In this document: positions 1-11,485 of the stretch, piece after piece
Layout: the number at the start of each line of letters is the position of its first letter
How positions within the stretch are numbered: position 1 is the first letter of the stretch
The notes under the pieces: model-generated
What the model saw: only the letters and a program-made list of their open reading frames with translations
Told to the model about the DNA's origin: nothing
Databases searched by the model: none
Made by a program: the position numbers and the translations under genes
Origin: UBA8949 sp942493365
GTDB lineage: Bacteria > Bacillota > Clostridia > Saccharofermentanales > UBA5734
Assembly: GCA_942493365.1 (NCBI GenBank)
Contig: OW818697.1
Span: 1,364,001 to 1,428,000, forward strand
Direction of reading: 5' to 3'
DNA length: 64,000 bases

Positions 1-1089
1 GGCTTTGAGGAAACATCCTACCTGCTGATTTTCGGCGAATTACCGACCGCTGAACAGCTCCAGCAGTTTTGTGATCTGCTGTCGAGTTTCCGCCAATTGC
101 CGGCAAACTTTACCGAGGACATGATTCTCAAGGCACCCAGCCCCGATATCATGAACAAGCTGGCCCGTTCAGTGCTGGCCTTGTATTCCTACGACGACAA
201 CCCCGAGGACATTTCCATTGAAAATGTCCTGCGCCAGTGCATCCAGTTGATCGCTCAGTTTCCGACCCTGATCTCCTACGGCTACATGGCCAAACGCCAT
301 TATGTCGACAAACAGAGCCTGTTTTTGCACACCCCAAAACCGGAGTACAACACCGCGCAGAACATCCTGCACATGATTCGGCCCGACGGCCAGTTCACCG
401 AGCTGGAAGCGCGTGTGCTCGACCTGGCGCTGGTGCTGCATGCCGAACATGGCGGCGGCAACAACTCGACCTTCGTCACCCATGCCGTCACTTCAACCGG
501 CTCGGACACCTATTCGACCATCGCTGCGGCCATCGGCTCGCTCAAGGGACCCCAGCACGGCGGCGCCAGCGGCAAATCGTTTGACATGCTGCAGGATATG
601 GCGGCCAACGTCAAAAACTGGCGCAACGAAATGGAAATTGCCGACTACCTGACCCTGATTCTGGACAAAAAGGCCTTTGACAAATCCGGCCTGATTTACG
701 GCGTTGGCCACGCGGTCTATACCATTTCCGACCCGCGCACCAAGCTGCTGCGCGATTATGCTCGTGGCCTGGCTTACGAAGCCGGTCGGGAAGACGAATA
801 TGAACTGTACACGCTGGCCGAACGGTTGGCGCCCGAGGTCTTCCGCAATGTCAAGAAGAGCGACAAAATCGTCTGCGCCAACGTCGACTTTTATTCCGGC
901 TTTGTTTACAGCATGCTGAACATTCCCGCCGAACTGTTCACGCCGATCTTTGCCGCCGCCCGCATCTCCGGCTGGTCCGCGCATCGACTCGAAGAACTGG
1001 TCAGTGGCGGACGCATCATCCGCCCGGCCTACAAATGTGTCCAGAAGCGGCGCCCGTTTATCAAGATTGAGGAACGTGAAAAGCCGTAA
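1..1089 (+). CDS. Citrate synthase, 5' end cut off by the window
   Basis: The frame is open from base 1, so the start lies before the window; about 362 C-terminal residues are present. Citrate synthase condenses oxaloacetate with acetyl-CoA at the entry to the TCA cycle or, in anaerobes, on the way to glutamate. The family blocks are visible: a histidine-containing HAEHGGGNNST segment near base 433, GPQHGGA near 550, and GVGHAVYTISDPR near 703, where the more common form is GHRVY. A small hairpin spans the stop codon and a stronger hairpin follows at 1187-1210. The 2-methylcitrate synthases share this fold, so substrate choice is not settled by sequence reading alone. Confidence 0.93.
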   Translation, partial: GFEETSYLLIFGELPTAEQLQQFCDLLSSFRQLPANFTEDMILKAPSPDIMNKLARSVLALYSYDDNPEDISIENVLRQCIQLIAQFPTLISYGYMAKRHYVDKQSLFLHTPKPEYNTAQNILHMIRPDGQFTELEARVLDLALVLHAEHGGGNNSTFVTHAVTSTGSDTYSTIAAAIGSLKGPQHGGASGKSFDMLQDMAANVKNWRNEMEIADYLTLILDKKAFDKSGLIYGVGHAVYTISDPRTKLLRDYARGLAYEAGREDEYELYTLAERLAPEVFRNVKKSDKIVCANVDFYSGFVYSMLNIPAELFTPIFAAARISGWSAHRLEELVSGGRIIRPAYKCVQKRRPFIKIEEREKP

Positions 1090-1109
1090 ATGGCTTTTCA
1101 ACGAATAGC

Positions 1110-1240
1110 TAAGAACGAAAAACGCACAACTCAAAGTCGGCAAAAGCCGACTTTGAACGAACAACGAACAACTAACAACGAAAAGGAAAAGACGGCTTCG
1201 GCCGTCTTTTCAACAAAAAACGAACAACGAAAAACGAACA
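1110..1240. repeat. A-rich repeat patch with small palindromes
   Basis: Intergenic DNA made of short AACGAAC / AACAACGAA / ACTAACAAC words on one strand, interrupted by two perfect hairpins: 1132-1155 (stem CAAAGTCGGC) and 1187-1210 (stem AAAAGACGGC). It carries one copy of the 18-mer CGAACAACTAACAACGAA at 1165-1182, which recurs inverted at 1560-1577 and direct at 7729-7746. No coding potential is apparent. Confidence 0.7.
1187..1210 (+). terminator. Hairpin terminator after citrate synthase
   Basis: Perfect stem AAAAGACGGC / GCCGTCTTTT with a TTCG loop and a short T-run in the 3' arm, about 100 bases after the citrate synthase stop. The A-rich 5' arm would let it work on both strands. Confidence 0.6.
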
Positions 1241-1372
1241 GTTTCGGAGTATTAATCCTTGAAATTTATAAAAACCTGCGACAAATGCATGTCTGTTCAG
1301 AGGGATGACATTTTCCCTGACGAGTTATACCATGACATTATCGCTGATCAACGACACATTATCATTCGGCAC

Positions 1373-1401
1373 TTGCAGGATACTTTTTGTCATGCTATAA
1401 T
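1373..1401 (+). promoter_or_regulatory. Promoter of tRNA-Glu
   Basis: A -35-like TTGCAG (1373-1378) and a consensus -10 TATAAT (1396-1401) are separated by 17 bases. The -10 lies 13 bases before the tRNA 5' end, which fits a short leader. Confidence 0.7.
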
Positions 1402-1414
1402 GACCAGCGCACAA

Positions 1415-1489
1415 GGCCCTATGGTCAAGCGGTCAAGACGCTGCCCTCTCAAGGCGGAATCAGGAGTTCGATTCTCCTTAGGGTCACCA
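1415..1489 (+). tRNA. tRNA-Glu (anticodon CTC)
   Basis: Full cloverleaf with encoded CCA. The acceptor stem GGCCCTA/TAGGGTC pairs with one G-T wobble. The D-arm has a GTC/GAC stem. The anticodon stem CTGCC/GGCGG holds the seven-base loop CTCTCAA, giving anticodon CTC, which reads GAG. The T-arm AGGAG-TTCGATT-CTCCT is perfect. It stands alone between its own promoter and terminator. Confidence 0.95.
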
Positions 1490-1491
1490 GC

Positions 1492-1529
1492 AAGAAGCAG
1501 TTCCTCGCGGAACCGCTTCTTATTCTTTT
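1492..1529 (+). terminator. Terminator after tRNA-Glu
   Basis: Stem AAGAAGC-GTTCC / GGAAC-GCTTCTT with a four-base loop and one mismatch, followed by the T-rich TATTCTTTT. It begins three bases after the tRNA CCA. Confidence 0.8.
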
Positions 1530-1550
1530 CAAGGATCAACATTCCTCAAC

Positions 1551-1606
1551 TGTTCGTTGTTCGTTGTTAGTTGTTCGTTGGAAAGTCGGCTATGGCCGAC
1601 TTTCCA
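1551..1606. repeat. Inverted copy of the 18-mer with palindrome
   Basis: Reverse-complement copy of the patch seen at 1110-1240: TTCGTT/GTTGTT words containing the 18-mer at 1560-1577, followed by a perfect palindrome at 1580-1605 with arm GGAAAGTCGGC. The two copies flank the tRNA-Glu transcription unit in opposite orientation. Confidence 0.7.
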
Positions 1607-1638
1607 TTTTGGATGCGCTGGTTACATTAAAATTTATC

Positions 1639-1667
1639 GTGACCATGTTAAAATGGATTGCTATAAT
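1639..1667 (+). promoter_or_regulatory. uvrA operon promoter
   Basis: GTGACC (1639-1644), 17-base spacer, TATAAT (1662-1667) preceded by an extended -10 TGC. It predicts a start near 1674, immediately at the LexA-like box, and a leader of about 60 bases to uvrA. Confidence 0.75.
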
Positions 1668-1673
1668 AGGAGT

Positions 1674-1687
1674 CGGACATATGTTTG
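1674..1687. promoter_or_regulatory. Putative LexA (SOS) box at the uvrA start site
   Basis: CGGACATATGTTTG sits just downstream of the -10 element. The Bacillus-type LexA consensus is CGAACRNRYGTTYC; all positions fit except the third and the last. uvrA is a classical SOS gene, so position and function agree. Binding is inferred. Confidence 0.6.
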
Positions 1688-1735
1688 CTTTTGGGCGAAT
1701 AGCGTGTCAGACTTTTGAGAAAAAGGGGAACCAAC

Positions 1736-4700
<2,965 letters not shown>

Positions 4701-4708
<8 letters not shown>

Positions 4709-7073
4709 ATGTATTATGTGCAAAAAAAATGTCGCGGTCGTCTTTACGACACGCTTTGAAAGCGGTCAGCGCATCAGCGAGGGCCTTTGCCTCAAGTGCG
4801 CCTATCGGACTGGTCTTGGCGGGATGGACGAACTCTTTGCCAAAGCCGGTATTAATGACAGCAATATTGACGAACTGACCGATCGTATGAACAACGTCAT
4901 GTCCCAAATGGATGGACAAAGTCCTGAGAGTATCTTCAAATCGCTGATCAGCGGCGGCCTCGACATTGACAGCCTGACCGATGGCGCCGGCGACAATGAT
5001 GATGACACCAGCGACGGCGAGCCCAAAGAACGCAACGAATTGCTGCCAGCCTCGATTGGCGGCGAATCGGAAGATGCCGCTGAACCGCTGCGCCGTGAGA
5101 GCGATCGCAGCGGGGGCAACGGCGATCGCCCCAAAAGCGACAAGCGCCGCAAGTTCCTCGATCAGTTTGGCACCAACCTGACGTTAAAAGCCCGCGACGG
5201 CAAGGTTGATCGCATTGTTGGCCGCAAAAAGGAACTGGCTCGTGTGATCCAGATTCTCAACCGCCGCGCCAAAAATAACCCTGTCCTGCTGGGCGAACCC
5301 GGCGTCGGCAAGACCGCCATCGCGGAAGGTCTGGCGGTCAAGATCAGCGCGGGCGAAGTGCCGGCCAAGCTCTTGAATCAGGAAGTCTATCTGCTGGATA
5401 TGACGGCCATGGTCGCCGGCACCCAATTCCGCGGCCAGTTTGAAAGCCGGATGAAAGGCGTCGTTGACGATGCCCGTCGCTGCGGCAACATCATTCTCGT
5501 CATCGACGAGTTACACAACATCATGGGCGCCGGTGACGCCGAGGGCGCGATGAATGCCGCCAATATTCTCAAGCCAGCGCTGGCCAAGGGCGAGATCCGG
5601 GTCATTGGCTCTACCACCCTGGACGAATACCGACGGTTTATCGAAAAGGATTCCGCGCTGGAGCGCCGTTTCCAGAAGGTCATCGTCGATGAACCATCGA
5701 TCGCCGATTCCATTGAAGTGCTGAAGGGCATTCGCGACTATTACGAAGAGCATCATCATGTCACCTACTCTGACGAAGTGATCGAACTCGCCGTGCGCAT
5801 GGCTGATCGCTACATCACGGACCGTTTTTTGCCCGACAAGGCCATTGACCTGCTGGACGAGGCCGGATCCAGCGCCAACCTGAACGATACCAATCTGATT
5901 CGTCTAGGTCAGTGCCGGGATACGCTGGAAGATGTCAAAAAAGAGCAGGACGATCTCGAGACCCGGATTGCCGGCAGTCCTGAAGACGTCAACCTCTATG
6001 AAAAACAAGCGGAACTCCGCTCGCGCTTGATGCGCGCCGAAAACGAGCTACAGCTCCTGGAAAAACAAAATCAGCCCAGCACCATCTCACCCGAGGACAT
6101 CGCCCGCGTGGTCGAAATGTGGACCGGTATCCCAGTGCAGCGCCTCAATGAAACCGAGACCGAAAAACTGCTCCATCTCGAAGAACGCCTGCATCAGCGC
6201 CTGATTGGCCAGGAAGAGGCCGTTTCAGCGCTGGCTCGTGCCGTGCGCCGCAACCGCGCCGGCTTCGGCAAAAAGCACAAACCGGCGTCATTCATCTTCG
6301 TCGGCCCAACCGGTGTTGGCAAGACCGAACTGGTCAAGGCGGTCGCCGAGGCCATGTTCGAGAGCGAAGATGCCATGGTTCGCCTCGACATGTCGGAATT
6401 CATGGAACCCCACACCGTCAGCAAACTGATCGGCTCGCCACCCGGCTACGTCGGCTACGATGACGGCGGCCAACTGACCGAAAAAGTCCGTCGCAAACCC
6501 TACAGCGTCATTTTACTCGACGAAATTGAGAAAGCCCATGCTGATGTATTCAATATTCTCCTCCAGATCCTGGACGACGGTCGGCTGACCGACAGCCATG
6601 GTCGCCTGGTCAGCTTTGAAAATACCATTATCATCATGACTTCCAATGCCGGCACCACCCTCAAAGGCAACACCATCGGCTTTGGCTCCGATGGGTATAT
6701 CGCCCTCGAAAGCCGTGTGCAGACCATTCTCAAGGAAATGTTCCGACCGGAATTCCTCAATCGCGTCGATGAAATTATCGTCTTCAAAGAGCTCAACCGC
6801 GAGGAAATCCGAAAAATCGTCGATCTTATGCTTAAGGAAGTCATCGAACAGCTCAAGGAAAAGGGCCTTGGCTTTGTGGTCACCGATGCCGTCAAAGATC
6901 TGCTGGCCGCCAAAGGCTACGATCCCAAGTACGGTGCCCGGCCGTTGCGCAAGACCATCCAGCGGCTGCTCGAAGACCCGCTGTCAGACTTGATCCTTTC
7001 GGGCAAAGTGCAGGATAAAACAGCCATCTCAGCCGACATTAAAGACGACAAGATCGACTTTGACTTTCTGTGA
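4701..7073 (+). CDS. clpE: ClpE-type Clp ATPase with N-terminal zinc finger
   Basis: Hsp100 unfoldase that feeds proteins to ClpP. In its 790 residues the N-terminus has CxxC pairs (C4/C7 and C30/C33), the McsA-like zinc module typical of ClpE rather than the Clp-N repeats of ClpC. An acidic low-complexity linker runs to about 150. The first AAA+ domain has GEPGVGKTA near 198, and a middle coiled-coil lies near 400-460. The second AAA+ domain has GPTGVGKTE near 534, followed by an IGFG loop near 658, the kind of loop that docks ClpP. The start overlaps the uvrA end by 8 bases, with AAAAGGAAAAGG upstream inside uvrA, so translation is probably coupled. It may share the LexA-controlled promoter. 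Confidence 0.93.
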
Positions 7074-7075
7074 TC

Positions 7076-7702
7076 ATGAAAAAACTGCTCGAAGGACTGG
7101 TTAAATTCAGACAGGACGATTTTGAAAAGCACCGCGAATTATTCACGGTCCTGAAAAGCACGCAGAACCCGCACACGCTCTTTATCACCTGTTCCGACTC
7201 GCGCGTCGATCCCAACCTGATCACCGGCACCCTGCCCGGCGAACTCTTTCTGATCCGCAACATCGCCAACCTGGTGCCACCCTATCGCGAGACCCCGGAA
7301 TTCGTCGCTACCACCTCGGCCATTGAGTACGCCGTGCTGGCGCTCAAGGTCGAGAACATCATCATCTGCGGCCATTCCAACTGCGGCGGCTGCGCCGCCT
7401 ACCTTCAGTCCGCCGAAATCCTCGAACAGCTGCCGCACACCCGCAAGTGGATGGAACTGGCCCGGCCGGTCAAAGCCCGTGTTCTCGAAGCCATCCCGGC
7501 CGACGAACCCGAAGCGCGCGAGTGGATGATGGAACAGGCCAACGCCGTTGAACAGTTGAAGCACCTGATGACCTACCCCTACATACGTGAAAAAGTCGCG
7601 GCTGGCCAACTGGCGATCAGCAGTTGGCATTACATCATCGAAACCGGCGAGGTCTTTGTTTACCAACCCGAGACGGGGGAGTTTTTGTTGGCGAATAAGT
7701 AA
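7076..7702 (+). CDS. Beta-class carbonic anhydrase
   Basis: Interconverts CO2 and bicarbonate in the cytoplasm. The zinc and active-site residues of beta carbonic anhydrases are present: CSDSR (C39, D41, R43) and GHSNCGGC near residue 97. At 208 residues it has the normal length. The ATG two bases after the clpE stop is preferred to an in-frame GTG at 7070. No clear Shine-Dalgarno precedes it, which suggests coupling to clpE. It is the last gene of the uvrA-clpE unit and is followed by the palindrome patch. Confidence 0.92.
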   Translation: MKKLLEGLVKFRQDDFEKHRELFTVLKSTQNPHTLFITCSDSRVDPNLITGTLPGELFLIRNIANLVPPYRETPEFVATTSAIEYAVLALKVENIIICGHSNCGGCAAYLQSAEILEQLPHTRKWMELARPVKARVLEAIPADEPEAREWMMEQANAVEQLKHLMTYPYIREKVAAGQLAISSWHYIIETGEVFVYQPETGEFLLANK

Positions 7703-7806
7703 AAATCGGCGCAAGCCGATTTTTACAGCGAACAACTAACAACGAACAGATAAAAGTCGGCAAGCCGACTTTTATAGCGAACAACTAACAGGTAACAGGT
7801 AACAAC
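7700..7806. repeat. Palindrome patch with 18-mer, inverted heptamers
   Basis: Two hairpins, 7700-7725 (arm TAAAAATCGGC) and 7751-7774 (stem ATAAAAGTCGGC), each share the TCGGC/GCCGA core of the palindromes near uvrA. The 18-mer CGAACAACTAACAACGAA lies between them at 7729-7746. At 7786-7805 there are copies of AACAGGT, the reverse complement of the heptamer array that starts at 7937. The first hairpin may terminate the uvrA operon. Confidence 0.7.
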
Positions 7807-7936
7807 GAAGGAATGAAAATCCTTTTAACAATATTAATAATGAATAATAAATAAAGAGATTGCAAATCATTAAACGATTAATATAACATAAGTGTAATAT
7901 CAAAAGTATTGACAGGACGAAACAGATGCGACAAAC
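7807..7936. other. AT-rich spacer between inverted heptamers
   Basis: About 130 bases, strongly AT-rich (runs such as AATATTAATAATGAATAATAAATAA), with no open frame of note. It is enclosed by inverted copies of the heptamer words on its two sides. I see no recognisable RNA or promoter pair in it. Confidence 0.5.
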
Positions 7937-8103
7937 TTACCTGTTACCTGTTACCTGTTACCTGTTACCTGTTACCTGTTACCTGTTACCTGTTACCTGT
8001 TAACTGTTAACTGTTACCTGTTACCTGTTACCTGTTAACTGTTAACTGTTACCTGTTACCTGTTACCTGTTACCTGTTAACTGTTACCTGTTACCTGTTA
8101 ACT
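7937..8103. repeat. Heptamer tandem array TTACCTG/TTAACTG
   Basis: Twenty-three uninterrupted 7-base units fill 7937-8097: 18 are TTACCTG and 5 are TTAACTG (units 10, 11, 15, 16 and 21). A 24th partial unit supplies the stop codon of argJ on the minus strand (TTA at 8098-8100). Because every unit contains TAA on the minus strand and 7 is not a multiple of 3, all minus-strand frames are closed. Confidence 0.95.
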
Positions 8104-9306
8104 TCTATAACTTCCATTAATTTTGACGTAATCGTAGGAAAAATCGCAGGTCCAGATGCGGTCGCTGGCGGTGCCTTCGCTCAGTTCGATACGGATCAGC
8201 ACCTCGTTTTGCTGCAAAATCTGTTTGGCCAGAGCTTCGTCAAAGAGCAGGGCGCAGCCCTTTTCGCAGACCTTGAGATCGCCGAGGGAGATGTCGCAGT
8301 TAGCCGGGTCAAACTTAGCGCCGGAATAACCGGCGGCGGTGAGGATGCGCCCCCAGTTGGCGTCTTCGCCGAAGATGGCGGTTTTGACGAGCGGCGATTT
8401 GGCGACAGCCAGGACGATTTTGTAGGCGTCTTCAGCGCTGCGAACGCCGCTGGCGCGGACCTCGACCAGCTTGGTCGCGCCCTCGCCGTCACGGGCAATG
8501 GCGCGGGACAGTTCGGTGCTGACAATTTCGATGGCCTCGCCGAGCAGGCGGGCAGCCTCGGAGCCAGGCGTGATGGGCGCGTTGCCGGCGGCACCATTGG
8601 CCAGCACAACGACCATGTCACAGACACTGGTGTCGCCGTCGACCGAAACGCGATTGAAAGTCTTATTGACGGCTGCGGTTAGGGCCGTTGACAGCACGTC
8701 CGGGGCGGCGGCGCAGTCGGTGGTGATGATGCCGATCATGGTGGCCATGTTGGGGTGGATCATGCCCGAGCCCTTGGCCATACCGGCCACGGTGACGTCG
8801 TGGCCGTCGAGGGTAAAGCGTACGACGCATTCCTTGGGCACCAGGTCGGTGGTCATGATGGCGCGTTCGGCCAGATGCCCGGCCTCGTCGCTTTCGGCCA
8901 AGCTGGCATAAGCGGCATCGATGCCGTTGCGGACGGCGGTCATGTCCAGCCGTTTGCCGATGACGCCGGTAGAGCCGGTCAGCACCTGCTCGACCGGGCA
9001 GCCGATGCGTCCAGCAACGATAGCAGCCATGGCGCGGGCGTCATCCAGGCCGGGCTGACCGACGCAGGCGTTGGCGTTGCCGCTGTTGATGACAATGGCG
9101 CGGGCGATACCGCCTTGAATATGTTCACGGGTCAACTGCAAAGAGTGGCCCTTGACGACATTTTGGGTAAAAACGCCGGCCGCGCTGGCGGGGCGGTCGC
9201 TGGCGATGAGGGCGAGATCGGGCTGGCCGTTTTTCTTGAGGCCGCAGGCGACGCCGGCTGCCTGAAATCCTTGCGGGGCGGTAATGCCACCATCGATTAT
9301 CTTCAT
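8098..9306 (-). CDS. argJ: ArgJ, glutamate N-acetyltransferase
   Basis: Transfers the acetyl group of N-acetylornithine to glutamate in the cyclic arginine pathway; many family members also use acetyl-CoA. The 402-residue precursor carries the self-cleavage block KGSGMIHPNMATM, with the nucleophile threonine at about residue 189, and the usual YVKINGSYRS-like end. GGAGTG precedes the ATG. The stop codon is provided by the heptamer array. No argC, argB or argD is adjacent, so the gene stands outside a visible arginine operon. Confidence 0.95.
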   Translation of the reverse strand: MKIIDGGITAPQGFQAAGVACGLKKNGQPDLALIASDRPASAAGVFTQNVVKGHSLQLTREHIQGGIARAIVINSGNANACVGQPGLDDARAMAAIVAGRIGCPVEQVLTGSTGVIGKRLDMTAVRNGIDAAYASLAESDEAGHLAERAIMTTDLVPKECVVRFTLDGHDVTVAGMAKGSGMIHPNMATMIGIITTDCAAAPDVLSTALTAAVNKTFNRVSVDGDTSVCDMVVVLANGAAGNAPITPGSEAARLLGEAIEIVSTELSRAIARDGEGATKLVEVRASGVRSAEDAYKIVLAVAKSPLVKTAIFGEDANWGRILTAAGYSGAKFDPANCDISLGDLKVCEKGCALLFDEALAKQILQQNEVLIRIELSEGTASDRIWTCDFSYDYVKINGSYRS

Positions 9307-9332
9307 GACAATTCACTCCATTTCCTGACAAT

Positions 9333-9380
9333 AAATTAACATCAAAGGTTGTTCCTTGCAAGAGATTAAAAATGTATAAT
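9333..9380 (+). promoter_or_regulatory. Promoter region of first DUF975 gene
   Basis: A 48-base block ending in TATAAT (9375-9380). It matches the block at 10431-10478, before the second DUF975 gene, at 42 of 48 positions, including TTAACATCAAAG, GTTCC and TGCAAGAGATTAAA. The -35 element is poor, so the conserved upstream part may be an activator site. Confidence 0.6.
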
Positions 9381-9458
9381 AAATCTCGAGACCAAAAAAC
9401 TGCCCCTGTTCGATCGTGATGACAACCTAGAAATCAACGCAACGGAGGATTTGTTCAG

Positions 9459-10403
9459 ATGTGGGTGAGAGCGTTATTAAAACAACAAGCCAAGAACAAT
9501 CTGGTTGGCAAGTATTGGACAGCCTTTGCTGTCTCGCTGATTGCCATAGTCATTTTGTTCGCACAGTCGACCTTGGTGAATGTGATTAATTTGGTCGCAG
9601 TTTTTGCGGCCAGCCCGGTCAGTCTCAGAACCATGGACGAGGTCCTGGCTCATTTCAACAGCATTTATCTAATCAGCGGAATCGACTCGATAGTAACCTA
9701 CATTATTTCGTTGATTGTCGTTGCTCTGACGGTCGAGATGGTCAATATCGGCGTCAACCGCTGGTATTCGCGCAACCGCGAAAACCTGTCCAAACCACAG
9801 GTCGGTCTGATTTTCAGTCTATTCAACCGCAATGACTATGGCAAAAGTGTCGTCAGCGTGCTCTGGATGTCGCTGTTCCTTTCACTGTGGTATTTGCCCT
9901 ATCTAGTTCTGCAGCTTTTCACGCAATACAACAGCCAGCTGTCACTCTATTTGCAAAAACTGAAAACTGACGGCAGCACCTCGATTCCGGCTGAGCTAAT
10001 ACAGACGCAGATCCAGCAAACCTACGCCGTCTGGAGCATTGTTATGATCCTGCTTTCTCTGGGCGGATTGGCCTTGATGGTTTTTTACACGATCAAGACC
10101 GTCGCCTATAGCATGACCCCCTGGATCCTGGCTGACAATCCACAAATCGGCTATCGGCGTGCGCTGCGCCTATCGATCGACATGACACAGGGTGAGAAGG
10201 GCAAGATTTTTGTTCTCGACCTGTCTTTTATCGGCTGGGCTCTGCTGGCAATTCTGACCGTGGGGATCGGGTTACTCTTTCTCGCCCCCTATATCAGCGC
10301 AACCTATGCCGAGTTGTACGCAGTCCTGCGCCGAAATGCTGTCGACAAAGGCTTGTGCACGATGGATGAGCTGGGATTTGTTGCGGTCAAGGCGGCCGAA
10401 TAG
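9459..10403 (+). CDS. DUF975 family membrane protein, copy 1
   Basis: A 314-residue polytopic protein of unknown function. It starts MWVRALLKQQAK, the typical opening of DUF975 proteins (MWxRxxLKxxAK), and contains about six hydrophobic segments. The conserved block PWILADNPQIGYRRALRLS near residue 222 is followed by the family end in AELYAVLRRNAVDKGLCTM. GGAGG lies 10 bases before the ATG. It is the first of three paralogues in tandem that lead into an SPFH/TPM module, which suggests a role in membrane organisation or stress. That role is inference. Confidence 0.8.
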   Translation: MWVRALLKQQAKNNLVGKYWTAFAVSLIAIVILFAQSTLVNVINLVAVFAASPVSLRTMDEVLAHFNSIYLISGIDSIVTYIISLIVVALTVEMVNIGVNRWYSRNRENLSKPQVGLIFSLFNRNDYGKSVVSVLWMSLFLSLWYLPYLVLQLFTQYNSQLSLYLQKLKTDGSTSIPAELIQTQIQQTYAVWSIVMILLSLGGLALMVFYTIKTVAYSMTPWILADNPQIGYRRALRLSIDMTQGEKGKIFVLDLSFIGWALLAILTVGIGLLFLAPYISATYAELYAVLRRNAVDKGLCTMDELGFVAVKAAE

Positions 10404-10430
10404 GATAATAACCGAAAAATCAGGTCCGTT

Positions 10431-10478
10431 AAATTAACATCAAAGACCGTTCCATGCAAGAGATTAAACCTGTATAAT
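10431..10478 (+). promoter_or_regulatory. Duplicated promoter block before second DUF975 gene
   Basis: Second copy of the 48-base block, again ending in TATAAT (10473-10478). The gene duplication therefore appears to have included its promoter. AGGAGGAGG follows before the ATG. Confidence 0.6.
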
Positions 10479-10510
10479 GAGGAGTATCAACAGGAGGAGG
10501 TTCTAGTCTT

Positions 10511-11458
10511 ATGCAAATGTGGAGCAGTGCTCAACTCAAACAACGCGCCAAGTCCAATCTTCGCCGCAATTACTGGACGGCATTTGTCGTTTCCCTGATT
10601 GTCACATTTCTGGGTGGCGGGCTTTCGGGAGTGAATTCGTATTTTAATATGAGTATGAATTCTTTCAACAGCAGCGATAACATATCCAGCGCGATGCTGG
10701 AAGCCATGAGAATCATGGTGCCCTTGATGTTATTGTTCTCTTTGATCAGTTTATTTTATTCGATCTTTGTAGCCATCCCTGTCCAGGTCGGCGGCAGCCG
10801 CTGGTATCTTCGCAGCCGTGAATCGGCTGAAGCTCCGTCAATCGGTACGGTTTTCAGCACGTTTAAGAAAGGCGGTTACCTGAAGATTGTTGGCGGGATG
10901 CTTTGGGTGAATCTTTTTGTATTTCTCTGGATGCTGCCATTTATTTTCTTGACTTTGATCATGTCTGCACTACCTCCCGTAATGGCTGGCTTTATTTATA
11001 GTCCCAACAACCATTCATTCGGCACGATTATTGATGAAGCTCAAGCTGCTTTGATCGGATTTGGTATCCTCTTCGCGATCCTTTTTTTGGCGTATATTTT
11101 TGCCATCATTGTCTATATAGCCAAAGTGATGTCCTATATGCTGACACCGTGGATACTGGCCGACAATCCCAACATTGGCTTCCGGCGCGCGCTGCAGCTC
11201 TCCAAAAATCTGACCCGCGGTCACAAGGGCCACATTTTGGTGCTGGGTTTTTCCTTTACGGCCTGGGCGCTCCTGGCGATTCCAACCTGTGGCCTCAGTG
11301 CTCTTTTCCTTCAACCGTATATTCAGGCAACTTATACCGAACTGTACATCGTCCTGCGCCAAAATGGCGTGGATTCGGGCCTTTGCACGATGGAAGAATT
11401 TGGCTATATCAAAGCCAGTAAACCTGTATCGTTGCCGCCGGAAACCGCAGCAATCTAA
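10511..11458 (+). CDS. DUF975 family membrane protein, copy 2
   Basis: A 315-residue paralogue of the preceding gene, with the same opening (MWSSAQLKQRAK from its third residue), about six membrane segments, the PWILADNPNIGFRRALQLS block and the end TELYIVLRQNGVDSGLCTM. The start at 10511 suits AGGAGGAGG 10 bases upstream; an ATG two codons later (10517) would match the paralogues better but sits further from the ribosome site. It has its own promoter copy. Function unknown. Confidence 0.8.
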   Translation: MQMWSSAQLKQRAKSNLRRNYWTAFVVSLIVTFLGGGLSGVNSYFNMSMNSFNSSDNISSAMLEAMRIMVPLMLLFSLISLFYSIFVAIPVQVGGSRWYLRSRESAEAPSIGTVFSTFKKGGYLKIVGGMLWVNLFVFLWMLPFIFLTLIMSALPPVMAGFIYSPNNHSFGTIIDEAQAALIGFGILFAILFLAYIFAIIVYIAKVMSYMLTPWILADNPNIGFRRALQLSKNLTRGHKGHILVLGFSFTAWALLAIPTCGLSALFLQPYIQATYTELYIVLRQNGVDSGLCTMEEFGYIKASKPVSLPPETAAI

Positions 11459-11485
11459 GATGACCAAACAGGAGGAATTGTTGAC

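Noticed and set aside
7937..8103. CRISPR array
   Set aside because: Period is 7 bases with no spacers; it is a simple tandem heptamer array and no cas genes are near.
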